Notes under the pieces: generated by a model
Seen by the model: the letters and a program-made list of their open reading frames with translations, nothing else
The model's database searches: none
Told to the model about the DNA's origin: nothing
Assembly (NCBI GenBank): GCA_011524905.1
Contig: WTJI01000022.1
Coordinates: forward strand, 1 to 64,000
Reading direction: 5' to 3'
DNA length: 64,000 nucleotides
Source: Flavobacteriales bacterium
GTDB lineage: Bacteria > Bacteroidota > Bacteroidia > Flavobacteriales > Flavobacteriaceae
Position numbers and translations under genes: made by a program
In this document: positions 1-10,145 of the stretch, piece after piece
How the letters are laid out: each line of letters opens with the position of its first letter
Position numbering within the stretch: position 1 is the first letter of the stretch

Positions 1-90
1 AATCGACCGTTTATCGATATTTTATTGCCACCTATCGCTAAAAATGCATCTTTACATCACCAGAACATAAGTAGGTTAAGTTCATGGTAA
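1..90 (+). CDS. 3' end of a CDS truncated by the window start (unknown product)
   Basis: Frame 1 is open from base 1 (NRPFIDILLPPIAKNASLHHQNISRLSSW*) and stops just before a terminator hairpin; too short to identify. Confidence 0.4.
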   Translation, partial: NRPFIDILLPPIAKNASLHHQNISRLSSW

Positions 91-100
91 GATTTGGGGC

Positions 101-130
101 AAAAAAGGAGGAATTTATTCCTCCTTTTTT
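101..130. terminator. Bidirectional intrinsic terminator
   Basis: AAAAAAGGAGGAATTTATTCCTCCTTTTTT: perfect inverted repeat flanked by A and T runs, between the upstream CDS and sodB. Confidence 0.85.
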
Positions 131-135
131 ATTTT

Positions 136-744
136 CTATCGGTTGGCTTCAAATCTTTTGGCAACTTCTTCCCAATGTATCAGACTGAAAAAAGCCTCGA
201 TATAATCGGGTCTTCTGTTTTGGTAATTCAAATAATAAGCATGTTCCCAAACATCAATCCCTAAAATGGGTGTTCCCTCACAGCCCACGCCAGACATCAA
301 TGGATTGTCTTGGTTCGGCGTACCACAAACTTCAAGTTTACCCCCGGTCTGAACGCACAACCAAGCCCATCCAGAGCCAAACTGAGTTGCAGCTGCTTTG
401 GAAAAAGCATCTTTGAAGGCATCAAAAGAACCAAAGCTGGCATCAATAGCTGAGGCCAAGTCTCCAGCTGGTAAACCGCCACCATTTGGGCTTAGTACTT
501 CCCAAAATAAGCAGTGGTTATAATAACCGCCGCCATTGTTTCGAACGGCACCATTGCTCATATCGAGCCCTTTAAGAATAGCTTCGATCGATTGGTTTTC
601 AAGTTCAGTCCCAGCAATTGCTGCGTTGAGCTTCGTGGTGTACCCTTGGTGGTGTTTGCCATGGTGTATTTCCATAGTTCTGGCGTCAATGTGTGGCTCT
701 AATGCATCGGGTGCATAAGGGAGCGCAGGTAATTCAAACGGCAT
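136..744 (-). CDS. sodB: Superoxide dismutase (Fe/Mn type)
   Basis: Full-length [36 protein letters not shown] and [22 protein letters not shown] motifs. Confidence 0.95.
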   Translation of the reverse strand: MPFELPALPYAPDALEPHIDARTMEIHHGKHHQGYTTKLNAAIAGTELENQSIEAILKGLDMSNGAVRNNGGGYYNHCLFWEVLSPNGGGLPAGDLASAIDASFGSFDAFKDAFSKAAATQFGSGWAWLCVQTGGKLEVCGTPNQDNPLMSGVGCEGTPILGIDVWEHAYYLNYQNRRPDYIEAFFSLIHWEEVAKRFEANR

Positions 745-844
745 AATTTTCTGTGTTTTAGTGTTTATGCAAAAGTAAAATTTCTTTTACAATGAGCTTC
801 TTTGGATGGATTCAAAAAACGTACATTTAAATTTGATTCAATAA

Positions 845-3800
845 ATGCCAAAGCAAGGATTTCATATCATCAATGCCGCTGCTGGCTCTGGTAAAACGTA
901 TACCCTGGTATTACATTATTTGGAGCAATTGTTGGCCACACCCCAGAAAGACAGCTACCAAAGCTTATTGGCTATGACCTTTACCAATAAAGCGGTCAAT
1001 GAAATGAAGGAACGTATCTTGAAAGTTCTTTCATTATTGGCTAAAGGGGAAAATCATGACATGAAAAAAACCTTGTTGGGTCGTTTGCAACTCAGCGAAG
1101 AAGAATTGCAATGGCGTGCAGAAAACAAATTGCGAAGTTTGTTACACCACTACAGTGCATTTGAAGTAACCACCCTTGACAGTTTTACCCATAGTGTTAT
1201 CCGAACCTTTGCATTCGATTTGGGTTTGTCTCAATCATTTGAGCTTATCATTGATAGTCAGCCCTTTATTCATGATCTAGTGGAGCAACTGGTCAATAAG
1301 GTGGGGTTATCTCCCTCATTAACTAGTTTGTTAACCGAATTTAGTTTGAGTAAAATAGGGGATGAAAAAAGCTGGGATGTCACACATGACCTCAATGCTT
1401 TTGCTCCTATTTTGATGCGGGAAAATGATCGAGTCCCTTTACAGAGTCTTCGTTCCATTGACAGTAATGGTTTTCAATCAGACAGAAAAAGACTTGAGGT
1501 TCACGCTTTAGCTTTAAAACAAGATATTCAAGTGTCAGCACAAGCTTGGCTAGACAAATTAGAAAATTTAGGTCTTTCAAAAGGGGTTTTTTCACGGGAG
1601 ACACTCCCCAATCACTTTAGACGTTTAGCTGATTTTTCGGAAAGAAGTAGCGCTAAAATTCGCAAGTGGTATGATTCAAAACTGGAGCAACAATTAGAAG
1701 CTGGTTCAGGTTTTTTTAAAAAAGATATTGATGCACAAAAAAAAGCGCTGATTGGAGAAATTACTCCAGAGTTGATTGCCGCTTTTCAATCAACAAAAAA
1801 CCTGACATACCAATACCTTTTTTCACGTGCTTTACTCACCCAGTGGGTGCCCCTGTCACTTTTGGGTACGCTGGAACGCAGCCTACAAGAACAACAATTA
1901 ACGCAGAACCGAATGCTGTTAGGGCGATTTAACGAAAGAATTGCAGCATTGGTAAAAAATCAGCCTGTGCCTTTTATCTACGAACGTTTAGGTACTCGCT
2001 TTCAGCACTATTTTATTGATGAATTTCAAGATACCTCCCTGTTACAGTGGCAAAATTTAATTCCACTCATTTCACATGCTTTAGAAAATTTTGAGGGTGG
2101 ATCTCTATTGCTAGTCGGTGACCCCAAACAGGCAATTTATCGCTGGCGGGGTGGCGATGTTCAGCAGTATGTTGACCTTTTACAAGAAAAATCGCCTTTT
2201 CAACGTAAACCTCAGATCGACAGTCTTAAAAAAAACTACAGGAGTTACAGTAACTTGATAGCATTCAACAATACTTTTTTTGCTTTTGCTGGTCAGTATT
2301 TGAAAAACACCTTTCACCAGAATTTATTTGGTGAGTCACTGCAGCAACAAATCAACGACAAAAGCGGAGGTACCGTTGCCATTCATCGAATTGAGGCCAA
2401 AAAAACAGTTGCTGAACGGGCAGAATTATATGCCGATAAAATAGTGGCCCTCGCTCAAGATTTTCGAAAAGAGGGTTATCAATGGAAGGACATCACAATT
2501 CTAATCCGACAAAAAAAACAAGCCCAAGCACTTGTTAAAGCTTTGCAAGAAGCAGCCATTCCTGCTTTATCATCCGATTCTTTATTACTTGGCAGTAGTG
2601 AAAAAATACAATGGGTGATACAACTTCTTCATCTAAGTGCTTTTCCAGAAGACAAATCGGCTATGTTGGGCGTCTTAAGTTACATCAGAACACATCGACA
2701 ATCGGAAATGGCATATCATGATTTTATGCTCACCTACCTTAATACAGATATTTATCAGTTTTTTAAAGATCTGAATCGAGATTTTGATTGGCAATATGAT
2801 CTAGATATCTCAAAAGGGTTAAATGTCTATGAGACTATGGTCTACTTATTTGCTTGTTTTTCAGATTTGTTAACTGTTGATGCCTATACCCAGCGTTTAT
2901 TTGACGTGATATTTGAATTTTCAGATCAATACTCCTCACATACTTTAGATTTTTTGAAGTATTGGGAGCGAGAAGTAGAACACCTCACGATTCCACTTCC
3001 TACATTGACTGACGCCGTCCAAATCATGACAGTACATAAATCGAAGGGACTGGAATTTCCTATTGTAATTTATCCTTTTTTGGAAGATCGTTTTGCTCCC
3101 TCCTCAAAGGATTATGTATGGTATCCCCTTGGTAGCAGTCCAGTTGAGGATGTCCCTTGGGCAAGGTTGTCTTTTAGTGCGGCAATTGCTACGTATGGTG
3201 ATGTTGGTCAAAAACTTTATCAGAAAAAACAAACCAATGCAGCACTCGATGCAATGAATCTGCTTTACGTTGGATTTACCCGAGCTATTGGGCAATTACA
3301 TTTGATCACACCTGAACAAAATAAACCCTCTAAAGAACCAACTTATACCACCATCTTAAATGATTTTGTGTTAAAGCAAGGGGGCTCCTCCAACGCTGAA
3401 AGTTATTTTTGGAGCCAAGAAAAGTCCACTGTGCCGAAAGCGAATGATACAACACCAACACAATGGGTTGAAAATTCTAGTAGCCTCCAATGGCGGGTGC
3501 GACTCTTACCCGAAAGGAAACTCCAACATCTGGCACGTGATTTTGGAATCCTCATCCATGATTTATTGAGTAAAATAAGGTCAGCCGATCAGCTTGATTG
3601 GGTCATTGCATTGGCAGTTCAAGCAGGACAAATTACAGAGGAAAAAGCAAGCGAGGTGCGGCAAATACTAATAGAAGTTATTGATCATCCTGCACTGAAA
3701 GCCGCTTTTGATGAAACACAAACTGTTTGGATTGAGCAAGATATATTATTACCCGATGGGAAAAGTTTACGTCCCGACAGAGTTGTCGTACAGAACAATC

Positions 3801-3955
3801 AAGTTACTGTAATTGATTTTAAAACAGGCCAAGCCCAAGAAAAGGATCGTATTCAAATATTGGAATACGGTAAAGTGATTAAATCCATGGGTTACAGCAT
3901 CCAGAATTATCATTTGGTGTATATCGGCAAGCCCTTAACAATTGAAAGTTTTTAA
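845..3955 (+). CDS. UvrD/Rep-family ATP-dependent helicase/nuclease, AddA-like (C-terminal PD-(D/E)XK nuclease)
   Basis: Walker A NAAAGSGKTYTL, DEFQDTSLLQW, GDPKQAIYRWRGGD, TVHKSKGLEFPIV; C-terminal LRPDRVVV...VIDFKTG nuclease motif. Confidence 0.9.
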   Translation: MPKQGFHIINAAAGSGKTYTLVLHYLEQLLATPQKDSYQSLLAMTFTNKAVNEMKERILKVLSLLAKGENHDMKKTLLGRLQLSEEELQWRAENKLRSLLHHYSAFEVTTLDSFTHSVIRTFAFDLGLSQSFELIIDSQPFIHDLVEQLVNKVGLSPSLTSLLTEFSLSKIGDEKSWDVTHDLNAFAPILMRENDRVPLQSLRSIDSNGFQSDRKRLEVHALALKQDIQVSAQAWLDKLENLGLSKGVFSRETLPNHFRRLADFSERSSAKIRKWYDSKLEQQLEAGSGFFKKDIDAQKKALIGEITPELIAAFQSTKNLTYQYLFSRALLTQWVPLSLLGTLERSLQEQQLTQNRMLLGRFNERIAALVKNQPVPFIYERLGTRFQHYFIDEFQDTSLLQWQNLIPLISHALENFEGGSLLLVGDPKQAIYRWRGGDVQQYVDLLQEKSPFQRKPQIDSLKKNYRSYSNLIAFNNTFFAFAGQYLKNTFHQNLFGESLQQQINDKSGGTVAIHRIEAKKTVAERAELYADKIVALAQDFRKEGYQWKDITILIRQKKQAQALVKALQEAAIPALSSDSLLLGSSEKIQWVIQLLHLSAFPEDKSAMLGVLSYIRTHRQSEMAYHDFMLTYLNTDIYQFFKDLNRDFDWQYDLDISKGLNVYETMVYLFACFSDLLTVDAYTQRLFDVIFEFSDQYSSHTLDFLKYWEREVEHLTIPLPTLTDAVQIMTVHKSKGLEFPIVIYPFLEDRFAPSSKDYVWYPLGSSPVEDVPWARLSFSAAIATYGDVGQKLYQKKQTNAALDAMNLLYVGFTRAIGQLHLITPEQNKPSKEPTYTTILNDFVLKQGGSSNAESYFWSQEKSTVPKANDTTPTQWVENSSSLQWRVRLLPERKLQHLARDFGILIHDLLSKIRSADQLDWVIALAVQAGQITEEKASEVRQILIEVIDHPALKAAFDETQTVWIEQDILLPDGKSLRPDRVVVQNNQVTVIDFKTGQAQEKDRIQILEYGKVIKSMGYSIQNYHLVYIGKPLTIESF

Positions 3956-3966
3956 AGCGAGCGCTT

Positions 3967-6687
3967 ATGGACACTTTTCTTGCACAAGTAGCTAAAGAAA
4001 TTTTACAATCTCCATTCACATTGTCAGAGGTAAAAGTTGTATTACCCTCGCAGCGAGCGGTTCGTTTTTTGAAAAAAGCCTTTTCAGAAGCAATTCAGCA
4101 GCCAGTGATCAGTCCGCAAATACTTTCAATTACCGAGTTTGTTACAGCGCTGTCAGGTTTACAAGCCCAACCTCCATTATCTTTGTTGTTTACTTTTTAT
4201 GAGAGTTATCAGGCAGTGGTATCCAGAGAAGAGCAAGAAAGTTTTGATCAATTTTTGCACTGGGCTCCCACGCTATTACAGGATTTCAATGACCTTAGTG
4301 CACATCGTGTGCCTAAAGACAAGATATTTTCTTATTTAACTGAGGTTGAGCAGCTAAAAGAATGGGCTAGGAATGATTTGCAAACTCCATTGACTAAAAA
4401 TTACATCAAGTTTTGGAAACAAATGCCCCGTTTACATGACCATTTGATAACGAAGTTGCAAGAACAGAAAAGCGGTTTTTTGGGGATGCTGTTCTCCGAA
4501 GCAGTTGATAACATGACTTTGTATTTAGAGCACACTTCAGACTACCACTATTTGGTTGGATTCAATGCACTAACCCAATCAGAGTCCCTACTGATCCAAG
4601 AAATATTGAGCCAAGGTCGAGGAGAAATACTTTGGGATTTAGATCGGGTATTGTATGAAGATGTAGACCATGCAAGCAGCAGATTTATTCGTTCCTATTT
4701 TAAGTCGTGGAAAGCCCTGATGGGACAAGAACCGCAGTGGCTAGGAACCCATTTTTCTTCTTCCAAAAAGGTACAAATTGCTGGCGCAACTTCAGCTGTT
4801 CAACAAGTCCAATATGCAGCCCAGTTAGCACAGTCATTAACTCAAAAATACCCTGATGAAAAAATAGCACTGGTATTGGGCGACGAATCCTATCTAATTC
4901 CTGCTTTATCAGCCTTTGATGCAGATTTTGATCAGTGGAATGTCACGATGGGCTATCCATTAATTCAAACCCCTGCTGCAGAACTACTTGTTCAATGGAT
5001 AGATATTCATCAAGCCGCAACGGAAAAAAGATTAGCACTTCATGCGGTGGAAAAATTATTGCTTAGTGCGTCATTACAAACGTATTTCAGAGCGCAAGGT
5101 TGGAGTATGAATACCCACCTAAACAATGCAAAAAAAAGAAATCGCGCATTTATTACATTGGGCGAACTTTTAGATTGGTGTTCAGATGACCTATGGCATT
5201 GGCTATTTACCCCATTGAGTCACCCTTCTGACCTTTTGGAGCGAATGCATTGTTTTTGTATCAAACTACAGTCTTACTTTTTTACAACAGCAAAGGATAG
5301 TTTGTTAGGATCATATTTCTATTCAATGGAGTTAATGATACAGCAAATTATAGAAGCAAGTAAGGGGAAAGATATTTTGAACAAGCTGGTCTTGATTCGC
5401 GTATTGATCAATGACGCTCTGCGGCAAGCATCCCTTGATTTTGTTGGCGAGGCCACCCAAGGTTTGCAGGTAATGGGTCTACTGGAGACCCGACTGTTAG
5501 ATTTTGATCGCGTAGTAATTACCCATCTAAACGAAGGCAATTTACCCGCAGGCAAAACGGCTAATACCTTTTTACCCTTCGAGGTTAAAAAAGAATTTGG
5601 GGTGCCAACATATCACGAAAAAGATGCCATTTTCACCTATCATTTTTATCGGTTACTTCAACGCGCTCAACATGTCTATTTGACCTATGATGCATCTGAA
5701 GCAGGCCTAGGAGGTGCTGCCCCAAGCCGATTTATATACCAATTAGAATTATTTGCTCCTGCTGCCATGCAAATTGAAAGGATCCAACTACAAGCTCCAT
5801 TTGGTCTTGCTATTTCTAATCAAATAGAAGTTGTAAAAACAGAATCGGTTATGAAAAAACTTCACCAAATAGCGGCACAAGGTTTTTCACCCTCCGCCTT
5901 GACACATTATTTAAGGGATCCGATGGCATTTTATGAAGAACGGATACTCGGGATTAAAGCGCCAATTACAGCCGACGAAACTGTTTCATATCGTGATCAA
6001 GGCAATGTGTTACATGCTGTTTTAGAAGAATTATACATCCCATTCCAAAAAAGCCTGTTAACGGAAGAAAATATTCGGTTAATGTTGAAAGACTTAAAAG
6101 GAGTACTACAAAAACATTTTGAAAAGATATATGGTACAAGTGAAGATTTAGAGGGTCGGAATTATTTGATTTTTCAAGTTCTTGAAACCTATTGTAAAAG
6201 GTTTTTGAAAAGTGAAATAAAACGGATAAAAACGGGACAACAGATAGAAATACTTGGTTTGGAAGTCCCCTTTAGCATTGACTTACCTGTACCAGGTGTA
6301 AACATTCCTGTAAAACTTCGGGGCACTGTGGATCGTATAGATCGGGTGGATGGACAGCTCCGCATTGTAGATTATAAGACTGGAGAGATAGCTCCAAAAG
6401 CATTGTCAATTGAGCTAGAGGGCATGGATTTCGATGATCCCAAAACAGCAGTTTCTTTTCAGGTGTTGACCTATGCCTATCAATATCTCCAACAATTTCC
6501 TACACAACATATTACAGCGGGTGTCATTGCTTTAAAATCGATACAAAGTCAACTAAACCTTTACTGGCAGGACAGCAATCCAGGCGTTCTTAACCGTGAG
6601 AATATTGTTCACTTTGAAACTTTTTTACACCGATTAATACTTGAAATTCTTAATCCCAATATCCCTTTTCAAAGGAAGATTGAATGA
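3967..6687 (+). CDS. PD-(D/E)XK nuclease / inactivated-helicase protein, AddB-like
   Basis: Follows the AddA-like gene by 11 nt; C-terminal LRGTVDRIDRVDGQLRIVDYKTGEI nuclease motif. Confidence 0.85.
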   Translation: MDTFLAQVAKEILQSPFTLSEVKVVLPSQRAVRFLKKAFSEAIQQPVISPQILSITEFVTALSGLQAQPPLSLLFTFYESYQAVVSREEQESFDQFLHWAPTLLQDFNDLSAHRVPKDKIFSYLTEVEQLKEWARNDLQTPLTKNYIKFWKQMPRLHDHLITKLQEQKSGFLGMLFSEAVDNMTLYLEHTSDYHYLVGFNALTQSESLLIQEILSQGRGEILWDLDRVLYEDVDHASSRFIRSYFKSWKALMGQEPQWLGTHFSSSKKVQIAGATSAVQQVQYAAQLAQSLTQKYPDEKIALVLGDESYLIPALSAFDADFDQWNVTMGYPLIQTPAAELLVQWIDIHQAATEKRLALHAVEKLLLSASLQTYFRAQGWSMNTHLNNAKKRNRAFITLGELLDWCSDDLWHWLFTPLSHPSDLLERMHCFCIKLQSYFFTTAKDSLLGSYFYSMELMIQQIIEASKGKDILNKLVLIRVLINDALRQASLDFVGEATQGLQVMGLLETRLLDFDRVVITHLNEGNLPAGKTANTFLPFEVKKEFGVPTYHEKDAIFTYHFYRLLQRAQHVYLTYDASEAGLGGAAPSRFIYQLELFAPAAMQIERIQLQAPFGLAISNQIEVVKTESVMKKLHQIAAQGFSPSALTHYLRDPMAFYEERILGIKAPITADETVSYRDQGNVLHAVLEELYIPFQKSLLTEENIRLMLKDLKGVLQKHFEKIYGTSEDLEGRNYLIFQVLETYCKRFLKSEIKRIKTGQQIEILGLEVPFSIDLPVPGVNIPVKLRGTVDRIDRVDGQLRIVDYKTGEIAPKALSIELEGMDFDDPKTAVSFQVLTYAYQYLQQFPTQHITAGVIALKSIQSQLNLYWQDSNPGVLNRENIVHFETFLHRLILEILNPNIPFQRKIE

Positions 6688-6723
6688 AATTAGTATTTTT
6701 ATACCGAAGACTTAACTATAATT

Positions 6724-7575
6724 ATGTCAGACAAAAAGGGGGTAAAAAAGGAAGATACCAATTGGTTTATCCGGCTCATAACCTTAGGGGATCGATTTGA
6801 TACGCAAGATTTTTTCGACCGATTCAAAAAAGCATTTGTAGAGTTTTTGGTCGTTTTTTTTGGGGTATTGATTTCTTTTTCAGTAGAACGACAAGGTGAG
6901 AGTTTTGGAGACCGTCAAGATGGTATTGAAAACCTAAACAATCTACGCGAAGAAATTCAAAAGATTAAATCTTACACCCAAGATTATGCAGAAGAAATAA
7001 GCTGGGTATCAGAAATATACCAAAAACAATACCGTGCTTGGGAAGTCGATAACGATAGTGTTTTTCTACAGTTATACGAAGATGAAGAAGGGTCAATTTA
7101 CATTGCACCCATGGGGTTGTATACACAGCGGAATCCTTTCGATCCACCTCGTGTAACTTATGACGCTATCAAACTTGACGGCACGTTTCGTTTGTTAGAT
7201 ACCGAAGTTGGAAAAAAAATGACGGACACCTATGATGGCTCTGACTTGAAGTACCTCATTGAAAATACGGGTAAGATCGAAGAATCCTATGTCAATCAGT
7301 TTATCGATAGAATCGCCAACCGTTGGGTTTTTGATTTGGAGAATGTAGATGTAGAGGATAATGAATTTTGGATTAAAAACAGAAAATATATCCAGGCAGA
7401 TAAATTCATGAAATATAACCTATTCAAACGCCTAGACTTGTGGAATAACGAAATTACATATCAGTTAGAGCAATATGTAAACGTCTTAGATGAAAGTCTT
7501 CAGATGTTGGATTCAGTCATCAAAGACAAAGATGAAGAAATTGAGATTATATGGTGGGTTATTGATTATAAATAG
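6724..7575 (+). CDS. Uncharacterised protein with one N-terminal hydrophobic segment (DUF6090-like)
   Basis: Full-length ORF; FVEFLVVFFGVLISFSVER transmembrane-like segment followed by a helical region; 3' end overlaps crtI convergently. Confidence 0.6.
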   Translation: MSDKKGVKKEDTNWFIRLITLGDRFDTQDFFDRFKKAFVEFLVVFFGVLISFSVERQGESFGDRQDGIENLNNLREEIQKIKSYTQDYAEEISWVSEIYQKQYRAWEVDNDSVFLQLYEDEEGSIYIAPMGLYTQRNPFDPPRVTYDAIKLDGTFRLLDTEVGKKMTDTYDGSDLKYLIENTGKIEESYVNQFIDRIANRWVFDLENVDVEDNEFWIKNRKYIQADKFMKYNLFKRLDLWNNEITYQLEQYVNVLDESLQMLDSVIKDKDEEIEIIWWVIDYK

Positions 7576-9028
7576 CTTCTTCAATAAGTCCCGCCACTAA
7601 TTTTCCAGAAATCAAAGCAGGTGGAACACCTGGACCAGGAACTGTCAACTGACCACAAAAATAAAGCCCTTCCACTTTTTTGCTTTTGAGTTTGGGTCTT
7701 AAGAACGCCGTTTGGAAAAGTGTGTTAGCCATTCCATAGGCATTCCCTTTGTAGGAGTTATATTCACTAACAAAATCTTTGACACAAAAAGATTCATTGA
7801 AGAGAATGTGGGGTTTGATGGCTTGATCGGTTAGTTTCTCTAATCGGTTAATAACAATATCAAAGTATTTTTCGCGCAAGCTTTGGTTGTCTTCAATACC
7901 TGGTGCAATAGGGATAAGAATAAACATGGCTTCATTCCCTTTAGGCGCCATAGTTGAATCTGTGATGGATGGAAAGTTAGCATAGAAAAGTGGCTCTGTA
8001 GGCCATTCGGGGCGATCATAGATTTGTTGCGCATGCTTGTCGAAATCCACATCAAAAAATAAAGTATGGTGATGGACATTTTTCACTTTCTTATCCAATC
8101 CAACATAAAATAAAAGTGAACTCGGAGCGAATGTTTTTTTGTCCCAATAGGCCTCATCATACATACGGAATGACTTGGGTAAGAGGGTTTCAGTATGGTG
8201 GTAATCGGCACCACTCAATACAAAATCGCCATCAATTTGCTGGCCATTGGTTTCAATAGCAACAGCTCTGCCTTTTTCCACAATTATTTTTTCAACAGGG
8301 CTGTTGGTGTGAAATTGCACGCCTAGTTCTTCGGCCAAAGCGACCATTGCTTTTACAATAGAGTACATTCCTTTGTCGGGATGCCAAGTTCCCAATCCAA
8401 AATCAGCAAAATTCATAAAGTTGTAAAACGCAGGTGTATTTTGGGGTTTAGCACCTAAGAATAACACTGGGAACTGGAGTATTTGTCTAAGCTTTGGATT
8501 CTTAAACTTTCTAACGACTTGCTTTTTTATATTGGTAAGAAAATAGCCAAACTTTTTGATGGTCTTTGCAGTTACTAGTTCCAGAGGAGAGATGCCTGGA
8601 CGATAAACCAAATCCAAGATAGCGATATCATAATTGGTCCGGGCTTCTTTAATGAAGGATTGTAATTTTTTACCACTTCCTTTTTCTTCTTTTTCAAAAA
8701 CCTTGTAAATCTTATCAAGTGAGTCTCCGATTTCGATAGTATCACCTTTACCAAAATAAACTTGATAACCAGGGTCCAAGCGAAGTAGATTGTAGTAATC
8801 AGCAGGTTTTTTGCCAAAATCACTAAAGTATTTTTCAAAAACGTCGGGCATCCAATACCATGAAGGGCCCATGTCGAAGGTAAAACCATCTTTTTTTAGC
8901 TGCCTAGCACGTCCTCCTAATGAATCATTCTTTTCGAATACATGGACTTCGTGTCCCATCTGCGCTAAATAACTGGCAGAAGACAAAGAAGAAAATCCAC
9001 TACCAAGAACAAGAATTTTTCTTTTCAT
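7559..9028 (-). CDS. crtI: Phytoene desaturase (CrtI family)
   Basis: N-terminal dinucleotide-binding motif VLGSGFSSLSSASYLAQMGHEVHVFEKNDSLGGRA; C-terminal GLYFCGQLTVPGPGVPPALISGKL. Confidence 0.88.
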   Translation of the reverse strand: MKRKILVLGSGFSSLSSASYLAQMGHEVHVFEKNDSLGGRARQLKKDGFTFDMGPSWYWMPDVFEKYFSDFGKKPADYYNLLRLDPGYQVYFGKGDTIEIGDSLDKIYKVFEKEEKGSGKKLQSFIKEARTNYDIAILDLVYRPGISPLELVTAKTIKKFGYFLTNIKKQVVRKFKNPKLRQILQFPVLFLGAKPQNTPAFYNFMNFADFGLGTWHPDKGMYSIVKAMVALAEELGVQFHTNSPVEKIIVEKGRAVAIETNGQQIDGDFVLSGADYHHTETLLPKSFRMYDEAYWDKKTFAPSSLLFYVGLDKKVKNVHHHTLFFDVDFDKHAQQIYDRPEWPTEPLFYANFPSITDSTMAPKGNEAMFILIPIAPGIEDNQSLREKYFDIVINRLEKLTDQAIKPHILFNESFCVKDFVSEYNSYKGNAYGMANTLFQTAFLRPKLKSKKVEGLYFCGQLTVPGPGVPPALISGKLVAGLIEEAIYNQ

Positions 9029-9072
9029 ACTAGGGCAAAGATAGTTGAAATCTGTTTATCGCTTGATGCGCA

Positions 9073-9777
9073 CTAGCGTTCTTTTCTGCGTTTTGCAGCG
9101 ATAATTTCTTCAACAAAGGATGCGCTAATAATACCGGTAGGAATAGCAACAATACCAATTCCAACCAATGAGATGATGGCAGCAAATGCTTTACCTCCAA
9201 CAGTGATTGGGTAAACATCCCCATAACCCACAGTAGCAAGAGAAACAGTGGCCCACCAGATTGATTCAGTGATACTACTAAATTTTTCAGGTTGGGCTTC
9301 ATTTTCTAAAAAGTAGATGGCTGAAGCTGAAAAAAGTATGGTTAGTATTGAAAGAAATAGGGTGAATTTCAGTTCATTACGCACTGCAGACAAGGCTTGA
9401 ACAAATAATTTCAATGAGGCACTGTCTCTGCCCAATTTAAAGATTCGTGTTAACCTAAATAGTCTTAGTATACGTACAAATCGACCATCAATTTTAATAA
9501 ATTGATTTAAGTAAAATGGCAGAATAGATATCAGATCAATGAGTCCGAAAGTACTAAATATATATTTAGAAGCGCCTTTGATTCCAGCGCTTTTAAATCC
9601 TACGACAATTCGGTAAAAATATTCAAATGAGAAAATAATTATTGATATCAATTCAAAGACGTAAAAATAATCCTGATAAACTGCCCTTATTGAGGCATGA
9701 GACTCTAAAATCATCGCGATAACATTCGCTATGATTAAAGTGTATATGAACTTGTCAAATTTATCAGGTACCTTCAT
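9073..9777 (-). CDS. Voltage-gated-type ion transporter / K+ channel
   Basis: TVGYGDVYP selectivity filter; arginine-rich S4-like RFVRILRLFRLTRIFKLGR; multiple TM segments. Confidence 0.9.
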   Translation of the reverse strand: MKVPDKFDKFIYTLIIANVIAMILESHASIRAVYQDYFYVFELISIIIFSFEYFYRIVVGFKSAGIKGASKYIFSTFGLIDLISILPFYLNQFIKIDGRFVRILRLFRLTRIFKLGRDSASLKLFVQALSAVRNELKFTLFLSILTILFSASAIYFLENEAQPEKFSSITESIWWATVSLATVGYGDVYPITVGGKAFAAIISLVGIGIVAIPTGIISASFVEEIIAAKRRKER

Positions 9778-9778
9778 T

Positions 9779-9862
9779 TTATTTAATCATATCACGTAGT
9801 ATGACCAACAAAACAATTACAGAAGTGGCGATTACAATAAAAGCTACAGCAGCTGGAGTCAT
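9779..9862 (-). CDS. Putative 27-aa single-TM microprotein
   Basis: ATG...TAA encodes MTPAAVAFIVIATSVIVLLVILRDMIK; stop is 1 nt from the ATG of the channel gene (TAA-A-ATG); TATATTTG -7 box just upstream. Confidence 0.55.
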   Translation of the reverse strand: MTPAAVAFIVIATSVIVLLVILRDMIK

Positions 9863-9880
9863 AATAAAATAGTTTGTGGG

Positions 9881-9888
9881 CAAATATA
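9881..9888 (-). promoter_or_regulatory. Bacteroidota-type -7 element (TAnnTTTG)
   Basis: TATATTTG on the minus strand 18 nt before the microprotein ATG; no good -33 TTTG at standard spacing. Confidence 0.5.
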
Positions 9889-9949
9889 ACGAAAAAGCCT
9901 GTGCAAGGCATTAATCTTTAATTGATTGCTCATCAATAACTTAGACTTA

Positions 9950-10033
9950 TTGTTTAATAAAAAATTAAAAAAGATGAAAAATTGTTTAACAAAACCTTGT
10001 TTTGTACAAACAAAATCACTTATCTTTAAACAA
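9950..10033. promoter_or_regulatory. Candidate operator array upstream of the carotenoid operon
   Basis: TTGTTTAA at 9950 and 9982 (32 nt apart), inverted copy TTAAACAA at 10026, palindrome TTTGTACAAA at 10001-10010. Confidence 0.4.
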
Positions 10034-10054
10034 GTTTAAATTCAATTTGGTTTC

Positions 10055-10120
10055 GAACGCCTCTGACATTTACTTCCATAAGTCAAATTCTAAAATCCAA
10101 TTCAGAGGCGTTTCTTTTTT
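10055..10120 (+). terminator. Intrinsic terminator with long loop in the crtA leader (possible attenuator or sRNA 3' end)
   Basis: Stem AACGCCTCTGA / TTCAGAGGCGTT with about 35-nt loop, then CTTTTTTTTT. Confidence 0.7.
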
Positions 10121-10145
10121 TTTCCAATAGATTTAACGGTAGTAT

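Noticed and set aside
9030-9302. 90-aa minus-strand ORF overlapping the K+ channel gene in another frame
   Set aside because: Out-of-frame shadow ORF over the channel 3' end; composition is a frame-shifted reading of channel codons.
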